From the NCBI GenBank assembly GCA_011109175.1, contig RDEW01000130.1, positions 1 through 33,629 of the forward strand: a stretch of DNA of 33,629 nucleotides. The letters run 5' to 3'. Position 1 is the first letter of the stretch. Every line of letters begins with the position of its first letter. Below, one piece after another: positions 1-9,893 of the stretch. The notes beneath the pieces were generated by a model that saw only the letters and a list, made by a program, of their open reading frames with translations, was not told where the DNA came from and ran no database searches. Origin of the DNA: Dicyema japonicum (Eukaryota; Dicyemida; Rhombozoa; Dicyemidae). The position numbers were made by a program, and so were the translations under genes.

Positions 1-64
1 TAATATGTTTTGAATTGTTTGGGAAACCATTTTAAAATAAACAAATATTCATTTTGAATTTTAG

Positions 65-440
65 TGACCTGAATCTGGAAACATTATCGGATGGAGATCC
101 TCTCGAATTAGTGGAATGTCCCTATGACAAAAATCACAAAGTCTGCAGGAAAAATCTAAGTAAGCACATCCTCGTCTGTCGGACAGTATTACGTAATAAA
201 TTACATCAGAACCCACTCACCCTCAAAAAACAGAAACAGGCCGCTTTATATGCGCTACAACAACGCCCACGTCATTGCCATCTCAGAGAAGAAGAACATA
301 TGGCTACCTGTCCTGATAGGATTCAGTTTTTAAGCCACACAGAAAACTGTCCTTTGCATATTTTATTCCCTATAGGTAAGAATAGCGAATATGTATTCGA
401 GGATTTGGACAAAAAACTGGGAAGTGACGACGATTGGTAG
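65..440 (+). CDS. GTSF1-like CHHC zinc-finger protein, 3' exon(s)
   Basis: The ORF follows an intron-like TTTTAG ending at 64, so the true start lies in an upstream exon outside the window. Near its N-terminus is a clear CHHC finger, CPYDKNHKV followed by KHILVCR (C-x5-H-x9-H-x3-C), the type found in gametocyte-specific factor 1, U11-48K and TRMT13. The second finger is damaged: HMATC is in frame, but its first half (Y-N-N-A-H) reads in another frame at about 254-266, as if single bases were missing. The C-terminus is acidic and ends GSDDDW. GTSF1 proteins assist Piwi silencing in other animals; that role here is inference. An AATAAA poly(A) signal lies at about 503. A U11-48K-like identity is the main alternative. 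Confidence 0.7.
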
Positions 441-740
441 ACTTCTTTTGTAATTTTTTTTCTATGCTTAAATGTTTCTTATTTACTACTAAAATATCTC
501 AAAATAAATAAATGTGATAATAAAATGGAGTGTTGACGTAGGACAGATTTTTGTGGTGAAAAATAACACTTTTAATAAAATTGGGTCTTTGTGAAAAATT
601 TCAGTATTTGTAACATAATTTGAATCCGTATGTGATGAGATGTTTCCTCAAATTCGATCGGAGCTTTCGGCACGGGCAGCCACTGAGAATCGAACCCTGG
701 ACCAATGAAGTTAGCAAAAGATTTTGAAATATTCAACATT
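441..740. other. 3' flank of the GTSF1-like gene, no gene seen
   Basis: AT-rich sequence with overlapping AATAAA/ATAAAA motifs just after the stop codon, then no coding signal. A moderately GC-rich patch at 655-705 has no recognisable match. Confidence 0.5.
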
Positions 741-1165
741 GGACTAATCTAAATTTAATATTATAGCCGACAGACCGAAATTTCATTTACGGTGTAAAGA
801 AACTTAAAACTTAAGAATATAAATAGATTTGAACACTTTCTGTAGGCTAAGACAGTTAATAAATGTGATTTAATGAAATGTATTTTGCATGGTTTTATCT
901 GATTGTTGCCAAAAAGATGATGGAATATGCAAAGCAGCGACGAATCGCCTTTAATGTATGCTATGTGCATGGAAAAATCTGTATTGCAGCTTCCACAGCC
1001 ATTAATAGCAAATACAAAATCAAATACGTAAAGAGACAAACAGAGCACAAAAGAACACAAGTGCACATGCTCTTCTTAAATATTATACTTAAAATAAGGT
1101 TCACCAATCAGTAATACTTCTTATTAATAAATATAAACAAAAAATTAAATATATTTTTTGACATA
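741..1165. repeat. dispersed repeat 1, copy A
   Basis: This stretch matches 3575-3954 almost base for base over long runs, including the same block around AAAGATGATGGAATATGCAA and the same tail near TTGACAT. Copy A carries about 45 extra bases near 810-860. Reading frames are not conserved between the copies on the plus strand (one-base differences at 893 and 966). On the minus strand both copies encode a run around IAYIKGDSSLLCIFHHLFGN, so the repeat may hold a remnant of minus-strand coding sequence. It is probably an old interspersed element or duplicated gene fragment of unknown class. Confidence 0.75.
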
Positions 1166-1232
1166 AAAAATCCTATAAATAAAATATGATGACATCAATA
1201 TAAATAAACTCACATCCAACGACGATCCCTAG

Positions 1233-1776
1233 GCAGGGCATTCCGAGATTTATAAGGTGGAGGAGTTCCTGAATTGGTAGAATGTTTCCAAAGACCTTCT
1301 CCCAATGTGTGAAAGTCTCAAATGTACAGTGGCGAGGGTTATTCCATTTTGGAATCAAGTTATTGTGCCACAAATCAAGGTTTTGTCCACTTTGATTGGT
1401 CAGAGTGGAAAGTGCTTATTTCTGCCCACGGGAATAGTATTAGAGCATTGGTGAAGACATTTCAGAGTATTTCGGACAGTGATATTGTGGAGTTATGTCA
1501 TTATTTCTATTCCTTGCAGGGATTTAGTTGGTCGTCATGTTTGATGAGGATTTTAATTTGGCCTACCAAAACTGCGCTTGTCAGCCACACACGGGTGACT
1601 GGCTCAAAACTCTCCCTACCCGTAGCACGGAGTTACTACTGGACGACGAATCATACGGATCGGAATCAGCTTACGCTTGGGCTTGGACATCTGCCAGNTA
1701 CTCTGAGGAAGGGCAAAATAATAGCAAGAGGATCACAAAAGTTGATGTCCCTGTTCAGGGAGGCCAGGACCATTAA
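1233..1776 (+). CDS. phosphoglycerate mutase (2,3-BPG-dependent type), 5'-truncated
   Basis: Spliced reading gives HSEIYKNVSKDLLPMCESLK, then VARVIPFWNQVIVPQIK, then KVLISAHGNSIRALVK and SISDSDIVEL, matching the middle and C-terminal half of dPGM, including the second catalytic histidine (AHGN). Two micro-introns lie at 1257-1280 (24 nt) and 1380-1405 (26 nt); the acceptor before the first exon shown is at 1232. The N-terminal RHGE phosphohistidine region is not found upstream, where dispersed repeat 1 sits instead. After DIVEL the link to the next open stretch (1528-1776) is unclear. That stretch starts VVMFDEDFNLAYQN, which could correspond to the VYELDENFN region of dPGM, then runs into about 60 residues I do not recognise. 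Glycolytic role is from the family. It may be a decayed or interrupted gene. Confidence 0.7.
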
Positions 1777-2344
1777 ATTGAAAAATTTAATTAATCTTAA
1801 CTTTTTAATTTCTTGCTTTTAAAATTTTTTGATTACCTTTTACAATTATTTATAAAAATACGTAAAACTATAATATATTGCATTATTTTTAAGTGGCCAC
1901 TTTTTTCTGCATTAAGTGTATGTATTTGCACGTGGATAGTTTTGGCACTCGAATCAAAATTAGTTTTCAGAAAAAAACTAAGAAAAAACAGATTAAAAGA
2001 ATAAAATCGAAAAATTTCATAAATAAGTATATAGGAACAGATTAAAGAATAAAATCAGAAAATAACTCGAAAATGATGAAATTTCAGATAACTTTATCAT
2101 GAAAAGAAACTACATCACAAAATATTCCTTCTGAATCCAATTTAACGAGAAAAATAATATGAAGTGGAATAAAAACAAGTACAACAAACTAAATCTACAA
2201 CGTGTAAGAGTTTATCACGGTTTTATTAAAAATTATTAAGATTAATCTAATTAAACAATCGTTAATTAAGAATAAATTTTATTTATATTAACAAAAACAA
2301 ACTATAATTTGGCGTTATAGAGGGGGATGTGACAGACCATGTTT
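1777..2344. other. AT-rich intergenic stretch
   Basis: No conserved coding sequence seen. Short ORFs such as 1813-2004 have low-complexity composition and no family resemblance. Confidence 0.4.
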
Positions 2345-2465
2345 CCCAACCTACAATGTATACTTTTGATATTCTCATATAAGGATCACGATATTGACGG
2401 ATTCGTATAATTCGCTGACCATTTTAGTAACTGAAAAAAGTGTGAAAATAAATGCAGCTGAATCT
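2345..2465. repeat. dispersed repeat 2, copy A
   Basis: Shares CCCAACCTACAATGTATA and ATATTCTCATATAAGGAT with 5480-5602, with weaker similarity beyond. On the minus strand both copies contain a R(D/N)PYMRI-like reading, so this may be a duplicated exon rather than a transposon. Confidence 0.5.
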
Positions 2466-2469
2466 ACCA

Positions 2470-3532
2470 ATGCCACACACACTCTACAAGTTCTGCCAGA
2501 CCCAATTTGGCACATGTCTGCAATAGTTGGAGAGCCGCCAGACTCCTCTTGGCTGCCTCGGCCAGAACAGTCATGGTAATCACGGAATATAACCTAGTCA
2601 GTCCACACAGACAGTCCACCATGTTGGGGGTTCACTTGAAGATTCCACAAGAGGACACGTATCGAGGAACTTGGTTAGTTCATTCAAGTCAGTGGACGGA
2701 CTTACAATCCGACAGACCTCGACTGTGTGGTAGAGAAGGGGACTCTCATCGTGGAATGTGCCTCCAGTCTCAGTACGGAGGGAGGACTCGCAGGATGTCC
2801 TCAACCAGGACGAGTTTGGCATGGAGGACTGGCCAGACATTGGAAATCAACGAATGAGAAGTATTGGCCTACTTCGTAGTACAGGAGGAGTCGCCTGCAA
2901 AGTCGGGGAGGTCAAGTCATGGGCGAGGAAGTGGCAGTACAGTCTGAGGAATACCATTTCCGACATCTCAGATTAAGGGACTCTCATTACAGTAATCAGT
3001 TTTATTTCTGAGGATGTGAGGACACAAGACTGAGAGGAAATAAGTCTGTGGAGACAGCAAATCCCGAAAAAGAACAAAGCGGAGACCAGTTTGGAGTGGA
3101 AGGGAGCGGAATGGAAGGATTGGAGTGCACAGTCATAACAGTCTGAGCGCATAACTACAAAAACCAACAGTCCCTAATTGTGGGAGAACAGTCCATAAGA
3201 ATGGTCAATTCTATCCATCCCAGGGCTATTTGTTTTATTACGTGGGGACGAGTAGAGTCCGAGTCTCCTTTTTGTTCTGTTGAGCATTATATATGCTTGT
3301 TGGCAGTATTCGTTCTCGTCTTTGGCCTTCTTGTAATTCTCCACGAACTCGTTGGTGACAGTCCAGGGATATCTCGGAGTTATTGGACCCGTCATACTCG
3401 GATGCTTCAAACTCATTTCGGAGGGAGACGAAGGGAATTGAAGTACTCTTTTAACCTGGCCTGGAATTGTTCCTTCGCACTGCTCGAGAGTATTCCAAAC
3501 TTAACTTCGGAGACCACATTGATTATCGTCAT
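2470..3532 (-). CDS. unrecognised multi-exon gene with micro-introns
   Basis: The minus strand reads as plausible protein across several frames that join through tiny GT..AG introns. From the start at 3532 it gives VVSEVKFGILSSAKEQFQAR, then EYPWTVTNEFVENYKKAKDE and YCQQAYIMLNRTKRRLGLYS. Further on come TILMDCSPTIRDY, SEMVFLRLYCHFLAHDLTSP, VEVCRIVSPSTDLNELTKF and MTVLAEAAKRSLAALQLLQT. Introns supported by frame continuity are 3373-3397 (25 nt), 3211-3241 (31), 3143-3168 (26) and 2594-2619 (26). The segment around 2830-2960 and the 3' end are unresolved. The product looks mostly helical. I could not assign a family. Plus-strand ORFs in this region have less protein-like composition. Confidence 0.5.
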
Positions 3533-3574
3533 CACCCTAACTACAACAATTTATTCTCATTTCGAGTACATTTT

Positions 3575-3954
3575 GAACTAATTTAAATTTATTATTATAG
3601 GCGACAGAGTGAAAATCCCTCTATGGGAAAAAGAAACTTAAAACTTAAGTGAATGTGATTTAATGAAATGTATTTTGCATGGTTTATCTGATTGTTGCCA
3701 AAAAGATGATGGAATATGCAAAGCAGCGACGAATCGCCTTTAATGTATGCTATGTGGCATGGAAAAATCTGTATTGCAGCTTCCACAGCCATTAATAGCA
3801 AATTCATAACAAAAAAACGTAAAGAGAGAAACAACTCACAGCAGAACACAAATGCACATGCTCTTCTAAAATATTATATTTAAAATAAGGTTCACCAATC
3901 ATTAATACTTCTTATTGATAAATATAAATAAAAAATTAAATATATTTCTGACAT
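3575..3954. repeat. dispersed repeat 1, copy B
   Basis: Second copy of the repeat at 741-1165, same orientation, lacking about 45 bases of copy A. It lies just upstream of the unrecognised minus-strand gene. Confidence 0.75.
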
Positions 3955-4169
3955 GAACTCTACTATCACGCCTTTATTTGAAATATTCTCTGATCACTTT
4001 TAAGACAGTAAATCCTACCACCTTGCACTGCCCTAAACATGCTAAATGACAACGGCCGTGCACTGAAGAATACGCCTGCCAAACTATACTCCCGGGTACT
4101 TGCCAAAATCAATGGCCTAAACCAATGTTTCACAGCCAATGAAAAAAATCCACGACTTCGTCCATTCTA

Positions 4170-4528
4170 AGGCTGACGCCTAACTCTGTCCTCAACAAAC
4201 TTCCTCCGGAAGTTCACCCCTCCGAAATGCTTCTGGAGCGTTCCGCTCAGATCAACCTTGCTCGTTTCCGCTCGGGCCATCACCGCTCACTAAACTCCTA
4301 CGCTCACTCATTGAACGACGTGATCTCCCCTTTATGCAACCTCTGCTGTGCCGACGATCACTCAACCGATCACCTTTTCCGCTGCCCTGTTCTCCTCCCT
4401 ATCCGCAGGAAATTTGCTGTCCACTCCCCCGAGGTCCTTTGGGAGCAACCCGCGAAGGCGCTGTTGTTTCTGCTAGCCGCCGGTCTCATACCCTAATGTG
4501 AGACCGGGGTTATGCAACAACAACAACA
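4170..4528 (+). mobile_element. non-LTR retrotransposon, 3' end of ORF2 with CAA-repeat tail
   Basis: The frame 4227-4496 encodes INLARFRSGHHRSLNSY, then CNLCCADDHSTDHLFRCP. This is the conserved C-terminal block of jockey/R1/I-type LINE ORF2 proteins, where a short arginine/serine motif precedes a CCHC-like knuckle. Upstream frames at 4170-4226 (LTPNSVLNKLPPEVHP) continue the same protein. The stop at about 4494 is followed by a short 3' UTR and a (CAA)n tail at 4514-4527, the usual LINE 3' end. The sequence is more GC-rich than its surroundings. It is a 5'-truncated insertion without RT domain, inactive by itself. Confidence 0.75.
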
Positions 4529-5479
4529 TCTTCAAGGTCAAAAAATGTAACAGGCTGCCCATGCGTAACAGATTATGCTTTCCATCGACTGAATGTATGA
4601 TCTAGAAAAAATTCTATTTTTAATTTTTTCACGTATGATTTTATTGAACTTAGCAAAATTATGATTAACATCAACTGTTAATCAACTGTCAAAGAGGCCT
4701 TTTCAAATTCCATTCGACGTTTCAGAACACTCACGTATGAAATACGGTTATACCACCCAAAATTTAATCACTAAAACTTTATTAATAATAGAATATCAAT
4801 TCAAAATAATTTGGAAACCTGTTCCTTCCATTTCGTCTTTCAGCTTATCTCTTCCCAAATATAAATCAACACGTTTGCCTGTAATACTACAAATGATTAA
4901 TAACTTCATCTTTTGTTTTACCTTCTTTCCAGAAATTATTTATATTGTATTAATAATTTATGAAATAACCCCAAATCCAACTATTCTTTAAATATTTGTA
5001 TCCCGAGTCAAAATACTCTTTTCCAAAACTACAGTGCTGGTAGAAAAAAACCGGTTTTGCAGTTACTAACTTTTTTTGGCGGATAGCATTTAATTTTCCA
5101 ACTTTGAGTTAAATTGGACGATAAAAGAGTGATTTCAACATTTCATTAATACCAGTGTGTACTGGAGACTCATTAAAGAGAATACTAAACAACTCATTTG
5201 ATAGGTTGGATAAGTTATTATCGATGTACATTCAAATATTTTGAATCATTAGAAAACTGTTTTACTGTGCAAACATGGGTTACGTGGATGTGAACGCATT
5301 CGCACGTCTACGGCGTTTAGAACCTCTGTAAAAATCTTATTCTAACATTAAAGTCTCATGCCACAAAATGACCTTTTTCAGTCGCCAAAATTGAGGCATC
5401 TCTTATTTATTTGGTATTTTAAATTACTAACTGTGTAGTATTGACGGGAACCAGAAAATGTGCATATTCACTAAGGGGT
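4529..5479. other. AT-rich intergenic stretch
   Basis: No conserved coding sequence, RNA gene or terminal repeat recognised. The ORF at 4737-4991 is low-complexity and resembles nothing I know. Confidence 0.4.
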
Positions 5480-5602
5480 CCCAACCTACAATGTATATTT
5501 ATATATTCTCATATAAGGATTACGAAAGCGACAAACTCGCTTGATTTTCTGAATAATATCAGCTTAACTGACAAAAGTATTAAAATACAAGCAAATCAAT
5601 CA
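5480..5602. repeat. dispersed repeat 2, copy B
   Basis: Partner of 2345-2465; the best conserved part is CCAACCTACAATGTATA followed by ATATTCTCATATAAGGAT. The copies have diverged clearly. Confidence 0.5.
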
Positions 5603-6738
5603 TGGGGGCAACACTTAAAACGGAGGAAGCATTTGGTAAGTTAGTTTACTCACAATAGATTGCAACCTCTGCCTCTACCCATTTTCAAAGAATATGATAT
5701 GCAGAGAGGAGTGTGCGTTATAACATATTCGGATGTAGCTAATTAACTAACCTAATTATTCATTCAAATATTTTCTTGTTCCACTTCTTATGTCTAATTA
5801 GTGTTACACGCAGTAGTCAGGGTCAAAGATACATGTCGAGCACTAAGATTCGGCTCTCTGTAAAATGACCTTATCAATTGTCAATCCTGATGGGTAATGA
5901 GATTAATTCCGAGAATGTACCCCAGCAAAGCCGATATGTAGGACTCCAGTTATTCTACTTAATCGCTTTAGGTGTGGTGGATTGCTATTCGCTAGGAAGA
6001 CTGGGACTGCTTATTCCATATAATACAAACTACCAATCGCAATGGGCATCACTAGTCCCTTCTAAAGCCTACAAAAATGAAATGAATGCATGCACTAAAA
6101 GGACCTGACTTACTTAAGTACGAGTACCCAGCCCCCCGGCGGTGCTTGGTTGGAATCCTATTTTTGCGAGACAACCATGAAGGCAATATCAACTACAATA
6201 GCCATCAACGGAAACACGTTTATCATGCAGGTTATCGGACGGAAATTAGAATAAATTCAGAAAATTAGAATAGATATTTTGAAAATTTAAAGAATTTGTT
6301 AATTAAAAATAAATTTTTTATCAAGTTTTTGTTAAAAATGGTCTCCTTCGATAAATGTTTTCTCCAAGACTGTCTCAAAGTTGATTGATCCGTCCACGGT
6401 GATGAGTATTGCAACGATTTGACACTTAGTCCTGATTTAGCTGCTCTTCCACTATTATTAACGGCTTTTTTAATGATTAGAGAATTGTCAACTCACTCAC
6501 TAATATTTTTATAAGTATTGCGTGTTTCATCGGATAGTCTGCCTGGAAAATGCACTTAATTTTGGACTCTGCGTATAATGGAATTTACAATTCTTATTTC
6601 GGAAAATAAACCTTACAAAAGAAAAATTTTTTTTAATTAAAAATATCCAGAACTGGTTATTAAATACTTAGTAAACAGACAAGTTTATCAATAAAAACCA
6701 AAAATAAATATTTTTCGACAAACTCTTTAAACTCGCTA
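5603..6738. other. region with only unassigned short ORFs
   Basis: An open frame at 5878-6108 reads LQLFYLIALGVVDCYSLGR, a possible hydrophobic segment, followed by an overlapping frame at 6086-6268. Neither resembles a family I recognise. The rest is AT-rich without coding signal. Confidence 0.3.
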
Positions 6739-7282
6739 TGCAAAAAGAGTTAAGTAACCAAACAGTCTACAGATGCTGTTCTTTCTGGGGAGGAGCCTAA
6801 AAAAACGATGCAAATTCGGGCATCCAGTCGTCGGTTTTTGCCATCCATGATGATAAACCACGCGAATCCCACTCGTATCGAATGAACCAGTTCTATAATT
6901 TATTTCTGTATGAATGTAGAAACTGGTGGATTCGGGAGTGGATATGTCCAAATATGATGTGGTTCGAAAGGAAATGACTTTTTTCTGATTAAGGGTACCC
7001 ATACATTGTTGGTAGAAAGAAAAAAGAGGCAAAGAAAGACGTCGGAAAGTCCAAAAAAGACAAAAATGCGAGGATAAACAGTCCCCGGATCTCGGCAAAA
7101 AGAAGAATATCAAAGCTGATATAGTCCAAAATATTGAGCTGGAAAAGAATTTGGACAATTCCGCCAAATCTCTACCAGACGAGACACCAGTGTCGTCCAA
7201 GAAGGTCAAAGAGAAAGTCAAGGATTCGAAAAAACACCCAGAGAAATTCAAAGAGAACAAAGAAAATGCCGAAAGGAAATGA
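6739..7282 (+). CDS. lysine-rich, probably disordered protein (multi-exon)
   Basis: The last exon reads KKKNIKADIVQNIELEKN and KKVKEKVKDSKKHPEKFK, ending KENKENAERK at the stop 7280-7282. It is rich in K, E, D and S and looks disordered. A 25-nt intron at 6995-7019 joins FFLIK to the lysine-rich exon in frame. Upstream pieces at 6739-6960 (MQKELSNQTVY and DDKPRESHSYRMNQFYN) look like coding sequence, but the splice pattern is not resolved. The long minus-strand ORF over 6736-7341 is serine/phenylalanine-rich and looks like the mirror of this exon. It may belong to one gene with the next feature. Function unknown; a nucleic-acid-binding linker is only a guess. Confidence 0.45.
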
Positions 7283-7383
7283 AAAGAGAGCACAGCCGAG
7301 AGGCGCGAGCCACTGATTATTACCGTTTCCTTACATGACAATCTAAGAATTACCAGTTTGTCCCACCAGTCTGTCTATCAGCA

Positions 7384-7692
7384 ATCACCACCACATTTAA
7401 ATCAGATGAGCACATGTTCATAAAACAGCATAAAATAATACAACTTACTCGTCCAATATTGTCTGAGTAGACTGACATATTTGAATGTGGATGACCACGT
7501 CTGTCCATGAGAGATCACGTTCTTTAGGAGTATTCGCCACTGAACAGACCCTGTGCTTGTATTTGGAATAAAAGGACTTCTCGGTCTCCAGGTCCGTGTT
7601 TGCAGACTAGAAGGTCACCCCGAGACAGTCATTCTGAGAATGAACACAGCAAGTGTAGAGTCGTCGACAGAAAAGTCTGGATTTGGTTTTAA
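7384..7692 (+). CDS. unassigned exons, possibly the end of the preceding gene
   Basis: Reading with a 29-nt intron at 7499-7527 gives SRLTYLNVDDH joined to EYSPLNRPCACIWNKRTSRS, then RRSPRDSHSENEHSKCRVVD and a stop at 7690-7692. The Arg/Ser-rich C-terminus is hydrophilic. An alternative first part, TTFKSDEHMFIKQHKIIQ at 7391-7444, reads in another frame, so another intron or an indel lies between. No family recognised. Confidence 0.35.
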
Positions 7693-7826
7693 ATCCATGT
7701 TCAACTCGTTTGTAATGAGTTATATTGTAACTTTTATTTATTATATTAATTAATATATGCGCATTTAATTTAAAGAAGTAAACCCAAAAGTAAATACACT
7801 TTTTAACAGATAATTAAAATCTAAAA

Positions 7827-9511
7827 ATGAGCATTCTCTATATAATTTTAACAATATTCAAAGTCGGCTGTAGTTACCCATATAGAAACACAAACATGCT
7901 TAATGTCAACCGCGACGAGCCCTTAATTATAACTGACTATTTAAATAACGGAAAAACGGACTTGGCTCGTGAATTGAGCAGAGTCGAGCCCTTGATTGGA
8001 AATATTGAAAGTTATGCAGGTTTCTTCAGAGTAAGCATTGATTGTGTCAGGAATATGTATTTCTGGTATTTCCCTGCAAAAGTAAAACAATTTGAGATAA
8101 ATATTTAATAGAATGGAAACACGTCAGCCCCTCTTTTGGTTTGGTTACAAGGAGGACCCGGATCGTCTTCAATCTATGGACTATTTGTAGAAAATGGTCC
8201 CTTCTTTTTCGATTCAAATAATAACTGTAGTTTAATGTGATTTATGTTGTAGTACAATTGAGAAAACTTTCATGGACAAATGAATATAATGTAATCTACA
8301 TTGATAATCCAGTATTTTAATATTTTTGACATTCAGGTCGGATCAGGATTTAGTTTTTCAAAACAAGAATGTTATCTCACCACCCAAGATCAAATCGGTT
8401 TATATTTATCAATGTGATTTATCGAATTGATATGAATTAGAATGATGCAACAATTTTATCTGCTTTTCCCAGAACTAAGACCGAATGCTCTTTACATCAC
8501 TGGGGAGTCATACGCTGGGAAATACATCCCTGCAATGGTCTATGCAATAGATCAGTACAACCAGAACACTCCCACGCCAATTAACCTGATTGGAATGCTA
8601 TTGGAAATGGATATTGTGACCCCACCAATGTATTTGTGTTATTTTACAACAGATGAATGACTATGGGGAATATTTGTTTAACGTTGGACTTATTTTTGAT
8701 AATCAAATTGGAAAATTCGATGACTTGATCGCTTTGGTTCGACAGTACGCCCAAAATGGGGATTTTGATCGTGCAGGCCAAGTTTATTGCTTAATAAATA
8801 AAATTATAAGTATCAAGATCGGATTTGGGAACTTATGGTCGAACTCACTGGACTGGATGATCTTAAAACATTATATTATCAACAGTCAATTTAAAAATCT
8901 AAAGCTACTGATAATTGAGAGGACGTTGCCCCTCAGGATTGCAATGGATAGTCTTTGGAACAACCATTGCTTCTCCCGAGGATGATCTATATAACTTTTA
9001 TCTCGACAGGGTTTGATTTAAAGTACTAAAGTGAAGGAAACCTTCCTATCAGAATTACATTGATTTTGTAAACAGCAATGCACGTCGACTGAATGCAGGA
9101 AATTTAACTTTTTACGACTTTTCTGAACCTGTTTATCTCAAACTGTCCACAGACGAAGCAATGACAATGTCCCCTATAATTGAGTATCTTATAAACGCCG
9201 GATACAAAGTGCTATAACATGTTTTGATTTATTTTTAGACTCTTTTTTATTCAGGTCAGGTGGATTTGGTGGTCCCCTACACTGCCACAAGTCCATTTTT
9301 AAGAATACTTGATTGGAATAGAAAAGAAGAATTTGTTTCTGCTCCTCAGCGAATTTGGTATTCTACAAATGGACCTTCCCGTGTGAATGGATACTACAAA
9401 TCTGCTGGAAATGTGATGCAGTTGATTGTGAGGGATTCTGGACATATGGTCCCCACTGATCAGCCTGAAGCTACGATTGAAATGCTCGAATTATTCATTT
9501 ATGGATTCTAA
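7827..9511 (+). CDS. serine carboxypeptidase (peptidase family S10, vitellogenic-like type)
   Basis: The ATG at 7827 opens a hydrophobic signal peptide ([16 protein letters not shown]). Conserved S10 blocks follow in order: [43 protein letters not shown], the nucleophile motif [34 protein letters not shown] (catalytic Asp) and [11 protein letters not shown] (catalytic His), ending ELFIYGF. They join through introns at 8082-8111 (30 nt), 8227-8252 (26), 8312-8336 (25), 8414-8440 (27), 8630-8652 (23), 8782-8810 (29) and 9209-9238 (30). The part between 8885 and 9036 is poorly resolved. At about 8594-8599 one base (a second G) is missing between NLIGM and AIGNG, which breaks the frame. The enzyme would remove C-terminal residues in lysosomes or secretions. 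The triad is intact, so an assembly error is plausible. Confidence 0.85.
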
Positions 9512-9659
9512 TTTCTTTTTTCGGTTTGACTAATATTTCTTGTTATTAACAAAAATGAATTCTTTAATATCAGGTTAATAACTTTGTAGATTAAATTGCG
9601 ATTTTTTGGAGATCGACTATATATTTTAATAACACAATTTTTATTTTATAATTAAAAAG
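9512..9659. other. 3' flank of the carboxypeptidase gene
   Basis: AT-rich; no gene seen. Confidence 0.4.
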
Positions 9660-9893
9660 TTAATGGGATTTTTGGCATTGTAATTCTCTTGCGATTATTT
9701 TAAATTCTGGCTCGTATGAGCTTATTGCTATTCCATGCAATCCCCATCCGTTAAACGGGTCCAGGATTAAGATTTTGTCATTTTCATGCTTGAAAATGAT
9801 TTTCAGGATAAATATGTGCTTCCAAAGCATTAAAGAATTCGTTGATACAAGCCAATCAAAATCCGATATTTTTCTAGAGACATAAATCTCCAC
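9660..9893 (-). CDS. hypothetical protein fragment
   Basis: The C-terminal part, KILILDPFNGWGLHGIAIS, has balanced protein-like composition and ends at a stop, unlike most ORFs nearby. The N-terminal part could include a retained intron. It is convergent with the carboxypeptidase gene. No family recognised; low certainty that it is real. Confidence 0.3.
   Translation of the reverse strand: MEIYVSRKISDFDWLVSTNSLMLWKHIFILKIIFKHENDKILILDPFNGWGLHGIAISSYEPEFKIIARELQCQKSH

Noticed and set aside
2507-2857. Plus-strand ORF of 116 codons
   Set aside because: The minus strand joins in frame through a 26-nt GT..AG intron and has more natural composition; the plus ORF shows no family features.
6736-7341. 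201-codon minus-strand ORF, the longest minus-strand ORF near 7 kb
   Set aside because: Serine/phenylalanine/leucine-rich composition is the mirror of the lysine/glutamate-rich plus-strand exons, which also splice cleanly at a 25-nt intron.
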